From: Acanthosepion esculentum
Lineage: Eukaryota; Mollusca; Cephalopoda; Sepiida; Sepiidae
Assembly (NCBI GenBank): GCA_964036315.1
Contig: OZ038509.1
Span: 29,528,968 to 29,592,967 of the forward strand
Reading direction: 5' to 3'
Length of the DNA: 64,000 bases
Shown: positions 51,409 to 63,981 of the stretch, one piece after another
Layout of the letters: each line of letters opens with the position of its first letter
How positions within the stretch are numbered: the first letter of the stretch is position 1
Notes under the pieces: generated by a model
What the model was told of the DNA's origin: nothing
Databases searched by the model: none
The model's input: the letters and a program-made list of their open reading frames with translations, nothing else
Position numbers and translations under genes: made by a program

Positions 51409-54361
51409 GATTTTGACAATTTCCAACAGTTTCCACAAAGTTTTATTGCAAATATAAAGTTTTAGAAACATTTGAAAAATATTGAAATTTCAATGCGAAA
51501 GTAAGCATTTCAAGCTAGTTTTTCAACGTTAAACACGGTATTTTGCAAATTGATGTTGCTGTTTGAAAACATTAGAAAACCAATAAAATTATTGAAAATC
51601 GATATGGTATCGATCAGAAAATATAGATTTTGACAATTTCCAACAGTTTCCACAAAGTTTTATTGCAAATATTAAGTTTTACAAAGTTTTGAAAAATATT
51701 GAAATTTCAAAGCAAAAGTAAGCATCTCAAGCTAGTTTTTCAACGTTAAACACGGTATTCTGCAAATTAATGTTGCTGTTTGAAAACATTAGAAAACCTA
51801 TAAAATTATTGAAAATCGATATGGTATCGATCAGAAAATATTGATTTTGACAATTTCCAACAGTTTCCACAAAGTTTTATTGCAAATATTATGTTTTACA
51901 AACTTTTGAAAAATATTGAAATTTCAACGCAAAAGTCAGCATTTCAAGCTACTTTTTCAACGTTAAACACGCTATTTTGCAAATTGATGTTGCTGTTTGA
52001 AAACATTAGAAAACCAATAAAATTATTGAAAATCGATATGGTATCGATCAGAAAATATTGATTTTGACAATTTCCAACAGTTTCCACAAAGTTTTATTGC
52101 AAATATAAAGTTTTACAAACATTTGAAAAATATTGAAATTTCAATGCAAAAGTAAGCATTTCAAGCTAGTTTTTCAACGTTAAACACGGTATTTTGCAAA
52201 TTGATGTTGCTGTTTGAAAACATTAGAAAACCAATAAAATTATTGAAAATCGATATGGTATCGATCAGAAAATATTGATTTTGACAATTTCCAACAGTTT
52301 CCACAAAGTTTTATTGCAAATATTAAGTTTTACAAAGTTTTGAAAAATATTGAAATTTCAATGCAAAAGTAAGCATTTCAAGCTAGTTTTTCAACGTTAA
52401 ACACGGTATTTTGCAAATTGATGTTGCTGTTTGAAAACATTAGAAAACCAATAAAATTATTGAAAATCGATATGGTATCGATCAGAAAATATTTATTTTG
52501 ACAATTTCCAACAGTTTCCACAAAGTTTTATTGCAAATATAATGTTTTACAAACTTTTGAAAAATATTGAAATTTCAACGCAAAAGTCAGCATTTCAAGC
52601 TACTTTTTCAACGTTAAACACGCTATTTTGCAAATTGATGTTGCTGTTTGAAAACATTAGAAAACCAATAAAATTATTGAAAATCGATATGGTATCGATC
52701 AGAAAATATTGATTTTGACAATTTCCAACAGTTTCCACAAAGTTTTATTGCAAATATAAAGTTTTACAAACATTTGAAAAATATTGAAATTTCAATGCAA
52801 AAGTAAGCATTTCAAGCTAGTTTTTCAACGTTAAACACGGTATTTTGCAAATTGATGTTGCTGTTTGAAAACATTAGAAAACCAATAAAATTATTGAAAA
52901 TCGATATGGTATCGATCAGAAAATATAGATTTTGACAATTTCCAACAGTTTCCACAAAGTTTTATTGCAAATATTAAGTTTTACAAAGTTTTGAAAAATA
53001 TTGAAATTTCAATGCAAAAGTAAGCATCTCAAGCTAGTTTTTCAACGTTAAACACGGTATTCTGCAAATTAATGTTGCTGTGTGAAAACATTAGAAAAGC
53101 AATAAAATTATTGAAAATCGATATGGTATCGATCAGAAAATATTGATTTTGACAATTTCCAACAGTTTCCACAAAGTTTTATTGCAAATATAAAGTTTTA
53201 CAAACATTTGAAAAATATTGAAATTTCAATGCAAAAGTAAGCATTTCAAGCTAGTTTTTCAGCGTTAAACACGGTATTTTGAAAATTGATGTTGCTGTTT
53301 GAAAACATTAGAAAACCAATAAAATTATTGAAAATCGATATGGTATCGATCTGAAAATATTGATTTTGACAATTTCCAACAGTTTCCACAAAGTTTTATT
53401 GCAAATATAAAGTTTTACAAACTTTTGAAAAATATTGAAATTTCAATGCAAAAGTAAGCATTTCAATCTAGTTTTTCAACGTTAAACACGGTATTTTGAA
53501 AATTGATGTTTGAAAACATTAGAAAACCAATAAAATTATTGAAAATCGATATGGTATCGATCAGAAAATATTGATTTTGACAATTTCCAACAGTTTCCAC
53601 AAAGTTTTATTGCAAATATTATGTTTTACAAACTTCTGAAAAATATTGAAATTTCAACGCAAAAGTCAGCATTTCAAGCTACTTTTTCAACGTTAAACAC
53701 GCTATTTTGCAAATTGATGTTGCTCTTTGAAAACATTAGAAAACCAATAAAATTATTGAAAATCGATATGGTATCGATCAGAAAATATTGATTTTGACAA
53801 TTTCCAACAGTTTCCACAAAGTTTTATTGCAAATATTATGTTTTACAAACTTTTGAAAAATATTGAAATTTCAACGCAAAAGTCAGCATTTCAAGCTACT
53901 TTTTCAACGTTAAACACGCGATTTTGCAAATTGATGTTGCTGTTTGAAAACATTAGAAAACCAATAAAATTATTGAAAATCGATATGGTATCGATCAGAA
54001 AATATTGATTTTGACAATTTCAAACAGTTTCCACAAAGTTTTATTGCAAATATTAAGTTTTACAAAGTTTTGAAAAATATTGAAATTTCAATGCAAAAGT
54101 AAGCATTTCAAGCTAGTTTTTCAACGTTAAACACGGTATTTTGCAAATTGATGTTGCTGTTTGAAAACATTAGAAAACCAATAAAATTATTGAAAATCGA
54201 TATGGTATCGATCAGAAAATATTGATTTTGACAATTTCCAACAGTTTCCACAAAGTTTTATTGCAAATATTAAGTTTTACAAAGTTTTGAAAAATATTGA
54301 AATTTCAATGCAAAAGTAAGCATTTCAAGCTAGTTTTTCAACGTTAAACACGGTATTTTGA
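50896..54361 (+). repeat. 16-monomer tandem duplication, copy 1 (3466 bp)
   Basis: Contains modules C-D-E'-F(chimeric) and G-A-E-A' followed by the 211-bp monomer and the ACTTCTG, CGCGAT and TTTCAAACAG monomers. D markers (51462/54928) and 6-bp deletions (53505/56971) are both 3466 apart, equal to 16 x 217 - 6. A private change is CAATGCGAAAG near 51497. The first 513 bp overlap the end of the 15-mer block because the two duplications share that stretch. Confidence 0.85.
51843..52059 (+). repeat. Chimeric monomer: class F front, class G back
   Basis: It begins as F (TATTGATTTT, ATATTATG, GTCAGC, GCTAC) but at monomer position 134 reads CTATTTTGCAAATTGATG instead of the F form CTATTCTGCAAATTAATG, and its dyad is intact. 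The next monomers are A and B, not the AGTTAG monomer that normally follows F. The same chimera lies at 55309-55525, so the exchange preceded the 16-mer duplication. Confidence 0.75.
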
Positions 54362-57300
54362 AAATTGATGTTGCTGTTTGAAAACATTAGAAAACCAATA
54401 AAATTATTGAAAATCGATATGGTATCGATCAGAAAATATTGATTTTGACAATTTCCAACAGTTTCCACAAAGTTTTATTGCAAATATTAAGTTTTACAAA
54501 GTTTTGAAAAATATTGAAATTTCAATGCAAAAGTAAGCATTTCAAGCTAGTTTTTCAACGTTAAACACGGTATTTTGCAAATTGATGTTGCTGTTTGAAA
54601 ACATTAGAAAACCAATAAAATTATTGAAAATCGATATGGTATCGATCAGAAAATATAGATTTTGACAATTTCCCACAGTTTCCACAAAGTTTTATTGCAA
54701 ATATTAAGTTTTACAAAGTTTTGAAAAATATTGAAATTTCAACGCAAAAGTAAGCATTTCAAGCTAGTTTTTCAACGTTAAACACGCTATTTTGCAAATT
54801 GATGTTGCTGTTTGAAAACATTAGAAAACCAATAAAATTATTGAAAATCGATATGGTATCGATCAGAAAATATTGATTTTGACAATTTCCAACAGTTTCC
54901 ACAAAGTTTTATTGCAAATATAAAGTTTTAGAAACATTTGAAAAATATTGAAATTTCAATGCAAAAGTAAGCATTTCAAGCTAGTTTTTCAACGTTAAAC
55001 ACGGTATTTTGCAAATTGATGTTGCTGTTTGAAAACATTAGAAAACCAATAAAATTATTGAAAATCGATATGGTATCGATCAGAAAATATAGATTTTGAC
55101 AATTTCCAACAGTTTCCACAAAGTTTTATTGCAAATATTAAGTTTTACAAAGTTTTGAAAAATATTGAAATTTCAAAGCAAAAGTAAGCATCTCAAGCTA
55201 GTTTTTCAACGTTAAACACGGTATTCTGCAAATTAATGTTGCTGTTTGAAAACATTAGAAAACCTATAAAATTATTGAAAATCGATATGGTATCGATCAG
55301 AAAATATTGATTTTGACAATTTCCAACAGTTTCCACAAAGTTTTATTGCAAATATTATGTTTTACAAACTTTTGAAAAATATTGAAATTTCAACGCAAAA
55401 GTCAGCATTTCAAGCTACTTTTTCAACGTTAAACACGCTATTTTGCAAATTGATGTTGCTGTTTGAAAACATTAGAAAACCAATAAAATTATTGAAAATC
55501 GATATGGTATCGATCAGAAAATATTGATTTTGACAATTTCCAACAGTTTCCACAAAGTTTTATTGCAAATATAAAGTTTTACAAACATTTGAAAAATATT
55601 GAAATTTCAATGCAAAAGTAAGCATTTCAAGCTAGTTTTTCAACGTTAAACACGGTATTTTGCAAATTGATGTTGCTGTTTGAAAACATTAGAAAACCAA
55701 TAAAATTATTGAAAATCGATATGGTATCGATCAGAAAATATTGATTTTGACAATTTCCAACAGTTTCCACAAAGTTTTATTGCAAATATTAAGTTTTACA
55801 AAGTTTTGAAAAATATTGAAATTTCAATGCAAATGTAAGCATTTCAAGCTAGTTTTTCAACGTTAAACACGGTATTTTGCAAATTGATGTTGCTGTTTGA
55901 AAACATTAGAAAACCAATAAAATTATTGAAAATCGATATGGTATCGATCAGAAAATATTTATTTTGACAATTTCCAACAGTTTCCACAAAGTTTTATTGC
56001 AAATATAATGTTTTACAAACTTTTGAAAAATATTGAAATTTCAACGCAAAAGTCAGCATTTCAAGCTACTTTTTCAACGTTAAACACGCTATTTTGCAAA
56101 TTGATGTTGCTGTTTGAAAACATTAGAAAACCAATAAAATTATTGAAAATCGATATGGTATCGATCAGAAAATATTGATTTTGACAATTTCCAACAGTTT
56201 CCACAAAGTTTTATTGCAAATATAAAGTTTTACAAACATTTGAAAAATATTGAAATTTCAATGCAAAAGTAAGCATTTCAAGCTAGTTTTTCAACGTTAA
56301 ACACGGTATTTTGCAAATTGATGTTGCTGTTTGAAAACATTAGAAAACCAATAAAATTATTGAAAATCGATATGGTATCGATCAGAAAATATAGATTTTG
56401 ACAATTTCCAACAGTTTCCACAAAGTTTTATTGCAAATATTAAGTTTTACAAAGTTTTGAAAAATATTGAAATTTCAATGCAAAAGTAAGCATCTCAAGC
56501 TAGTTTTTCAACGTTAAACACGGTATTCTGCAAATTAATGTTGCTGTGTGAAAACATTAGAAAAGCAATAAAATTATTGAAAATCGATATGGTATCGATC
56601 AGAAAATATTGATTTTGACAATTTCCAACAGTTTCCACAAAGTTTTATTGCAAATATAAAGTTTTACAAACATTTGAAAAATATTGAAATTTCAATGCAA
56701 AAGTAAGCATTTCAAGCTAGTTTTTCAGCGTTAAACACGGTATTTTGAAAATTGATGTTGCTGTTTGAAAACATTAGAAAACCAATAAAATTATTGAAAA
56801 TCGATATGGTATCGATCTGAAAATATTGATTTTGACAATTTCCAACAGTTTCCACAAAGTTTTATTGCAAATATAAAGTTTTACAAACTTTTGAAAAATA
56901 TTGAAATTTCAATGCAAAAGTAAGCATTTCAATCTAGTTTTTCAACGTTAAACACGGTATTTTGAAAATTGATGTTTGAAAACATTAGAAAACCAATAAA
57001 ATTATTGAAAATCGATATGGTATCGATCAGAAAATATTGATTTTGACAATTTCCAACAGTTTCCACAAAGTTTTATTGCAAATATTATGTTTTACAAACT
57101 TCTGAAAAATATTGAAATTTCAACGCAAAAGTCAGCATTTCAAGCTACTTTTTCAACGTTAAACACGCTATTTTGCAAATTGATGTTGCTCTTTGAAAAC
57201 ATTAGAAAACCAATAAAATTATTGAAAATCGATATGGTATCGATCAGAAAATATTGATTTTGACAATTTCCAACAGTTTCCACAAAGTTTTATTGCAAAT

Positions 57301-57827
57301 ATTATGTTTTACAAACTTTTGAAAAATATTGAAATTTCAACGCAAAAGTCAGCATTTCAAGCTACTTTTTCAACGTTAAACACGCGATTTTGCAAATTGA
57401 TGTTGCTGTTTGAAAACATTAGAAAACCAATAAAATTATTGAAAATCGATATGGTATCGATCAGAAAATATTGATTTTGACAATTTCAAACAGTTTCCAC
57501 AAAGTTTTATTGCAAATATTAAGTTTTACAAAGTTTTGAAAAATATTGAAATTTCAATGCAAAAGTAAGCATTTCAAGCTAGTTTTTCAACGTTAAACAC
57601 GGTATTTTGCAAATTGATGTTGCTGTTTGAAAACATTAGAAAACCAATAAAATTATTGAAAATCGATATGGTATCGATCAGAAAATATTGATTTTGACAA
57701 TTTCCAACAGTTTCCACAAAGTTTTATTGCAAATATTAAGTTTTACAAAGTTTTGAAAAATATTGAAATTTCAATGCAAAAGTAAGCATTTCAAGCTAGT
57801 TTTTCAACGTTAAACACGGTATTTTGA
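54362..57827 (+). repeat. 16-monomer tandem duplication, copy 2 (3466 bp)
   Basis: Matches copy 1 through about 57881, where this copy goes on to TCCATATGG while copy 1 reads TCGATATGG at 54414. Private change: GCAAATGTAAG near 55833. Because identity (about 3520 bp) exceeds the period, this is a complete tandem duplication. Confidence 0.85.
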
Positions 57828-60800
57828 AAATTGATGTTGCTGTTTGAAAACATTAGAAAACCAATAAAATTATTGAAAATCCATATGGTACCGATCAGAA
57901 AATATTGATTTTGACAATTTCCAACAGTTTCCACAAAGTTTTATTGAAATATAAAGTTTTACAAAGTTTTGAAAAATATTGAAATTTCAATGCAAAAGTA
58001 AGCATTTCAAGCTAGTTTTTCAACGTTAAACACGGTATTTTGCAAATTGATGTTGCTGTTTGAAAACATTAGAAAACCAATAAAATTATTGAAAATCGAT
58101 ATGGTATCGATCAGAAAATATTGATTTTGACAATTTCCAACAGTTTCCACAAAGTTTTATTGCAAATATAAAGTTGTACAAACATTTGAAAAATATTGAA
58201 ATTTCAATGCAAAAGTAAGCATTTCAAGCTAGTTTTTCAACGTTAAACACGGTATTTTGCAAATTGATGTTGCTGTTTGAAAACATTAGAAAACCAATAA
58301 AATTATTGAAAATCGATATGGTATCGATCAGAAAATATTGATTTTGACAATTTCCAACAGTTTCCACAAAGTTTTATTGCAAATATTATGTTTTACAAAC
58401 TTCTGAAAAATATTGAAATTTCAACGCAAAAGTCAGCATTTCAAGCTACTTTTTCAACGTTAAACACGCTATTTTGCAAATTGATGTTGCTCTTTGAAAA
58501 CATTAGAAAACCAATAAAATTATTGAAAATCGATATGGTATCGATCAGAAAATATTGATTTTGACAATTTCCAACAGTTTCCACAAAGTTTTATTGCAAA
58601 TATTATGTTTTACAAACTTTTGAAAAATATTGAAATTTCAACGCAAAAGTCAGCATTTCAAGCTACTTTTTCAACGTTAAACACGCGATTTTGCAAATTG
58701 ATGTTGCTGTTTGAAAACATTAGAAAACCAATAAAATTATTGAAAATCGATATGGTATCGATCAGAAAATATTGATTTTGACAATTTCAAACAGTTTCCA
58801 CAAAGTTTTATTGCAAATATTAAGTTTTACAAAGTTTTGAAAAATATTGAAATTTCAATGCAAAAGTAAGCATTTCAAGCTAGTTTTTCAACGTTAAACA
58901 CGGTATTTTGCAAATTGATGTTGCTGTTTGAAAACATTAGAAAACCAATAAAATTATTGAAAATCGATATGGTATCGATCAGAAAATATTGATTTTGACA
59001 ATTTCCAACAGTTTCCACAAAGTTTTATTGCAAATATTAAGTTTTACAAAGTTTTGAAAAATATTGAAATTTCAATGCAAAAGTAAGCATTTCAAGCTAG
59101 TTTTTCAACGTTAAACACGGTATTTTGAAAATTGATGTTGCTGTTTGAAAACATTAGAAAACCAATAAAATTATTGAAAATCCATATGGTACCGATCAGA
59201 AAATATTGATTTTGACAATTTCCAACAGTTTCCACAAAGTTTTATTGAAATATAAAGTTTTACAAAGTTTTGAAAAATATTGAAATTTCAATGCAAAAGT
59301 AAGCATTTCAAGCTAGTTTTTCAACGTTAAACACGGTATTTTGCAAATTGATGTTGCTCTTTGAAAACATTAGAAAACCAATAAAATTATTGAAAATCGA
59401 TATGGTATCGATCAGAAAATATTGATTTTGACAATTTCCAACAGTTTCCACAAAGTTTTATTGCAAATATAAAGTTGTACAAACATTTGAAAAATATTGA
59501 AATTTCAATGCAAAAGTAAGCATTTCAAGCTAGTTTTTCAACGTTAAACACGGTATTTTAAAAATTGATGTTGCTGTTTGAAAACATTAGAATACCAATA
59601 AAATTATTGAAAATCGATATGGTATCGATCAGAAAATATTGATTTTGACAATTTCCAACAGTTTCCACAAAGTTTTATTGCAAATATTAAGTTATACAAA
59701 CTTTTGAAAAATATTGAAATTTCAATGCAAAAGTAAGCATTTCAAGGTAGTTTTTCAACGTTAAACACGGTATTTTGCAAATTGATGTTCCTGTTTGAAA
59801 CCATTAGAAAACCAATAAAATTATTGAAAATCGATATGGTATCGATCAGAAAATATTGATTTTGACAATTTCCAACAGTTTCCACAAAGTTTTATTGCAA
59901 ATATTAAGTTTTACAAAGTTTTGAAAAATATTGAAATTTCAATGCAAAAGTAAGCATTTCAAGCTAGTTTTTCAACGTTAAACACGGTATTTTGCAAATT
60001 GATGTTGCTGTTTGAAAACATTAGAAAAGCAATAAAATTATTGAAAATCGATATGGTATCGATCAGAAAATATTGATTTTGACAATTTCCAACAGTTTCC
60101 ACAAAGTTTTATTGCAAATATAAAGTTTTACAAACATTTTAAAAATATTGAAATTTCAATGCGAAAAGTAAGCATTTCAAGCTAGTTTTTCAACGTTAAA
60201 CACGGTATTTTGAAAATTGATGTTGCTGTTTGAAAACATTAGAAAACCAATAAAATTATTGAAAAACGATATGGTATTGATCAGAAAATATAGATTTTGA
60301 CAATTTCCAACAGTTTCCACAAAGTTTTATTGCAAATATTAAGTTTTACAAAGTTTTGAAAAATATTGAAATTTCAATGCAAAAGTAAGCATTTCAAGCT
60401 AGTTTTTCAACGTTAAACACGGTATTTTGCAAATTGATGTTGCTGTTTGAAAACATTAGAAAACCAATAAAATTATTGAAAATCGATATGGTATCGATCA
60501 GAAAATATTGATTTTGACAATTTCCAACAGTTTCCACAAAGTTTTATTGCAAATATTAAGTTTTACAAAGTTTTGAAAAATATTGAAATTTCAATGCAAA
60601 AGTAAGCATTTCAAGCTAGTTTTTCAACGTTAAACACGGTATTTTGCAAATTGATGTTGCTGTTTGAAAACATTAGAAAACCAATAAAATTATTGAAAAT
60701 CGATATGGTATCGATCAGAAAATATAGATTTTGACAATTTCCCACAGTTTCCACAAAGTTTTATTGCAAATATTAAGTTTTACAAAGTTTTGAAAAATAT

Positions 60801-60943
60801 TGAAATTTCAACGCAAAAGTAAGCATTTCAAGCTAGTTTTTCAACGTTAAACACGCTATTTTGCAAATTGATGTTGCTGTTTGAAAACATTAGAAAACCA
60901 ATAAAATTATTGAAAATCGATATGGTATCGATCAGAAAATATT
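57690..60943 (+). repeat. 15-monomer higher-order repeat, third copy (3254 bp), dispersed
   Basis: CCATATGG at 57880 and 59181 and TGCGAAAAG at 60160 match the copy at 48155 with a constant offset of 9535 bp. A private substitution in the dyad gives GGTATTGATC at 60277. The sequence then runs on through D (60944), E', F with CGTTATAATATCG (61573) and G (about 62246), matching 27.9-29.86 kb. Confidence 0.87.
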
Positions 60944-62598
60944 GATTTTGACAATTTCCAACAGTTTCCACAAAGTTTTATTGCAAATATAAAGTTTTAG
61001 AAACATTTGAAAAATATTGAAATTTCAATGCAAAAGTAAGCATTTCAAGCTAGTTTTTCAACGTTAAACACGGTATTTTGCAAATTGATGTTGCTGTTTG
61101 AAAACATTAGAAAACCAATAAAATTATTGAAAATCGATATGGTATCGATCAGAAAATATAGATTTTGACAATTTCCAACAGTTTCCACAAAGTTTTATTG
61201 CAAATATTAAGTTTTACAAAGTTTTGAAAAATATTGAAATTTCAAAGCAAAAGTAAGCATCTCAAGCTAGTTTTTCAACGTTAAACACGGTATTCTGCAA
61301 ATTAATGTTGCTGTTTGAAAACATTAGAAAACCTATAAAATTATTGAAAATCGATATGGTATCGATCAGAAAATATTGATTTTGACAATTTCCAACAGTT
61401 TCCACAAAGTTTTATTGCAAATATTATGTTTTACAAACTTTTGAAAAATATTGAAATTTCAACGCAAAAGTCAGCATTTCAAGCTACTTTTTCAACGTTA
61501 AACACGCTATTCTGCAAATTAATGTTGCTGTTTGAAAACATTAGAAAACCAATAAAATTATTGAAAATCGTTATAATATCGATCAGAAAATATAGATTTT
61601 GACAATTTCCAACAGTTTCCACAAAGTTTTATTGCAAATATTAAGTTTTACAAAGTTTTGAAAAATATTGAAATTTCAATGCAAAAGTAAGCATTTCAAG
61701 TTAGTTTTTCAACGTTAAACACGGTATTTTGCAAATTGATGTTGCTGTTTGAAAACATTAGAAAACCAATAAAATTATTGAAAATCGATATGGTATCGAT
61801 CAGAAAATATTGATTTTGACAATTTCCAACAGTTTCCACAAAGTTTTATTGCAAATATAAAGTTTTACAAACATTTGAAAAATATTGAAATTTCAATGCA
61901 AAAGTAAGCATTTCAAGCTAGTTTTTCAACGTTAAACACGGTATTTTGCAAATTGATGTTGCTGTTTGAAAACATTAGAAAACCAATAAAATTATTGAAA
62001 ATCGATATGGTATCGATCAGAAAATATTGATTTTGACAATTTCCAACAGTTTCCACAAAGTTTTATTGCAAATATTAAGTTTTACAAAGTTTTGAAAAAT
62101 ATTGAAATTTCAATGCAAAAGTAAGCATTTCAAGCTAGTTTTTCAACGTTAAACACGGTATTTTGCAAATTGATGTTGCTGTTTGAAAACATTAGAAAAC
62201 CAATAAAATTATTGAAAATCGATATGGTATCGATCAGAAAATATTTATTTTGACAATTTCCAACAGTTTCCACAAAGTTTTATTGCAAATATAATGTTTT
62301 ACAAACTTTTGAAAAATATTGAAATTTCAACGCAAAAGTCAGCATTTCAAGCTACTTTTTCAACGTTAAACACGCTATTTTGCAAATTGATGTTGCTGTT
62401 TGAAAACATTAGAAAACCAATAAAATTATTGAAAATCGATATGGTATCGATCAGAAAATATTGATTTTGACAATTTCCAACAGTTTCCACAAAGTTTTAT
62501 TGCAAATATAAAGTTTTACAAACATTTGAAAAATATTGAAATTTCAATGCAAAAGTAAGCATTTCAAGCTAGTTTTTCAACGTTAAACACGGTATTTT
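58040..62598 (+). repeat. 4.56-kb segment, copy of 25300-29858 (offset 32,740 bp)
   Basis: Constant offset for TTGTAC (25434/58174), CCATATGG (26441/59181), TTAGAAAC (28257/60997) and the unusual CGTTATAATATCG (28833/61573). Differences seen: GTTATACACGG near 27892 only on the left, and GGTATTGATC at 60277 only here. Left end: CGCGAT against CGGTATT. Right end: TTTTAAAAATTG against TTTTGCAAATTG. Confidence 0.83.
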
Positions 62599-63330
62599 GC
62601 AAATTGATGTTGCTGTTTGAAAACATTAGAAAACCAATAAAATTATTGAAAATCGATATGGTATCGATCAGAAAATATAGATTTTGACAATTTCCAACAG
62701 TTTCCACAAAGTTTTATTGCAAATATTAAGTTTTACAAAGTTTTGAAAAATATTGAAATTTCAATGCAAAAGTAAGCATTTCAAGTTAGTTTTTCAACGT
62801 TAAACACGGTATTTTGCAAATTGATGTTGCTGTTTGAAAACATTAGAAAACCAATAAAATTATTGAAAATCGATATGGTATCGATCAGAAAATATTGATT
62901 TTGACAATTTCCAACAGTTTCCACAAAGTTTTATTGCAAATATAAAGTTTTACAAACATTTGAAAAATATTGAAATTTCAATGCAAAAGTAAGCATTTCA
63001 AGCTAGTTTTTCAACGTTAAACACGGTATTTTGCAAATTGATGTTGCTGTTTGAAAACATTAGAAAACCAATAAAATTATTGAAAATCGATATGGTATCG
63101 ATCAGAAAATATTGATTTTGACAATTTCCAACAGTTTCCACAAAGTTTTATTGCAAATATTAAGTTTTACAAAGTTTTGAAAAATATTGAAATTTCAATG
63201 CAAAAGTAAGCATTTCAAGCTAGTTTTTCAACGTTAAACACGGTATTTTGCAAATTGATGTTGCTGTTTGAAAACATTAGAAAACCAATAAAATTATTGA
63301 AAATCGATATGGTATCGATCAGAAAATATT

Positions 63331-63981
63331 TATTTTGACAATTTCCAACAGTTTCCACAAAGTTTTATTGCAAATATAATGTTTTACAAACTTTTGAAAA
63401 ATATTGAAATTTCAACGCAAAAGTCAGCATTTCAAGCTACTTTTTCAACGTTAAACACGCTATTTTGCAAATTGATGTTGCTGTTTGAAAACATTAGAAA
63501 ACCAATAAAATTATTGAAAATCGATATGGTATCGATCAGAAAATATTGATTTTGACAATTTCCAACAGTTTCCACAAAGTTTTATTGCAAATATAAAGTT
63601 TTACAAACATTTGAAAAATATTGAAATTTCAATGCAAAAGTAAGCATTTCAAGCTAGTTTTTCAACGTTAAACACGGTATTTTGCAAATTGATGTTGCTG
63701 TTTGAAAACATTAGAAAACCAATAAAATTATTGAAAATCGATATGGTATCGATCAGAAAATATAGATTTTGACAATTTCCAACAGTTTCCACAAAGTTTT
63801 ATTGCAAATATTAAGTTTTACAAAGTTTTGAAAAATATTGAAATTTCAATGCAAAAGTAAGCATCTCAAGCTAGTTTTTCAACGTTAAACACGGTATTCT
63901 GCAAATTAATGTTGCTGTGTGAAAACATTAGAAAAGCAATAAAATTATTGAAAATCGATATGGTATCGATCAGAAAATATT
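63331..63981 (+). repeat. G-A-E module cut by the window end
   Basis: G (63331), A (63548) and E (63765, with GCTGTGTG and AGAAAAGCAAT) follow the standard order. The next monomer starts at 63982 and only 19 bases are present. The array clearly continues to the right. Confidence 0.85.
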
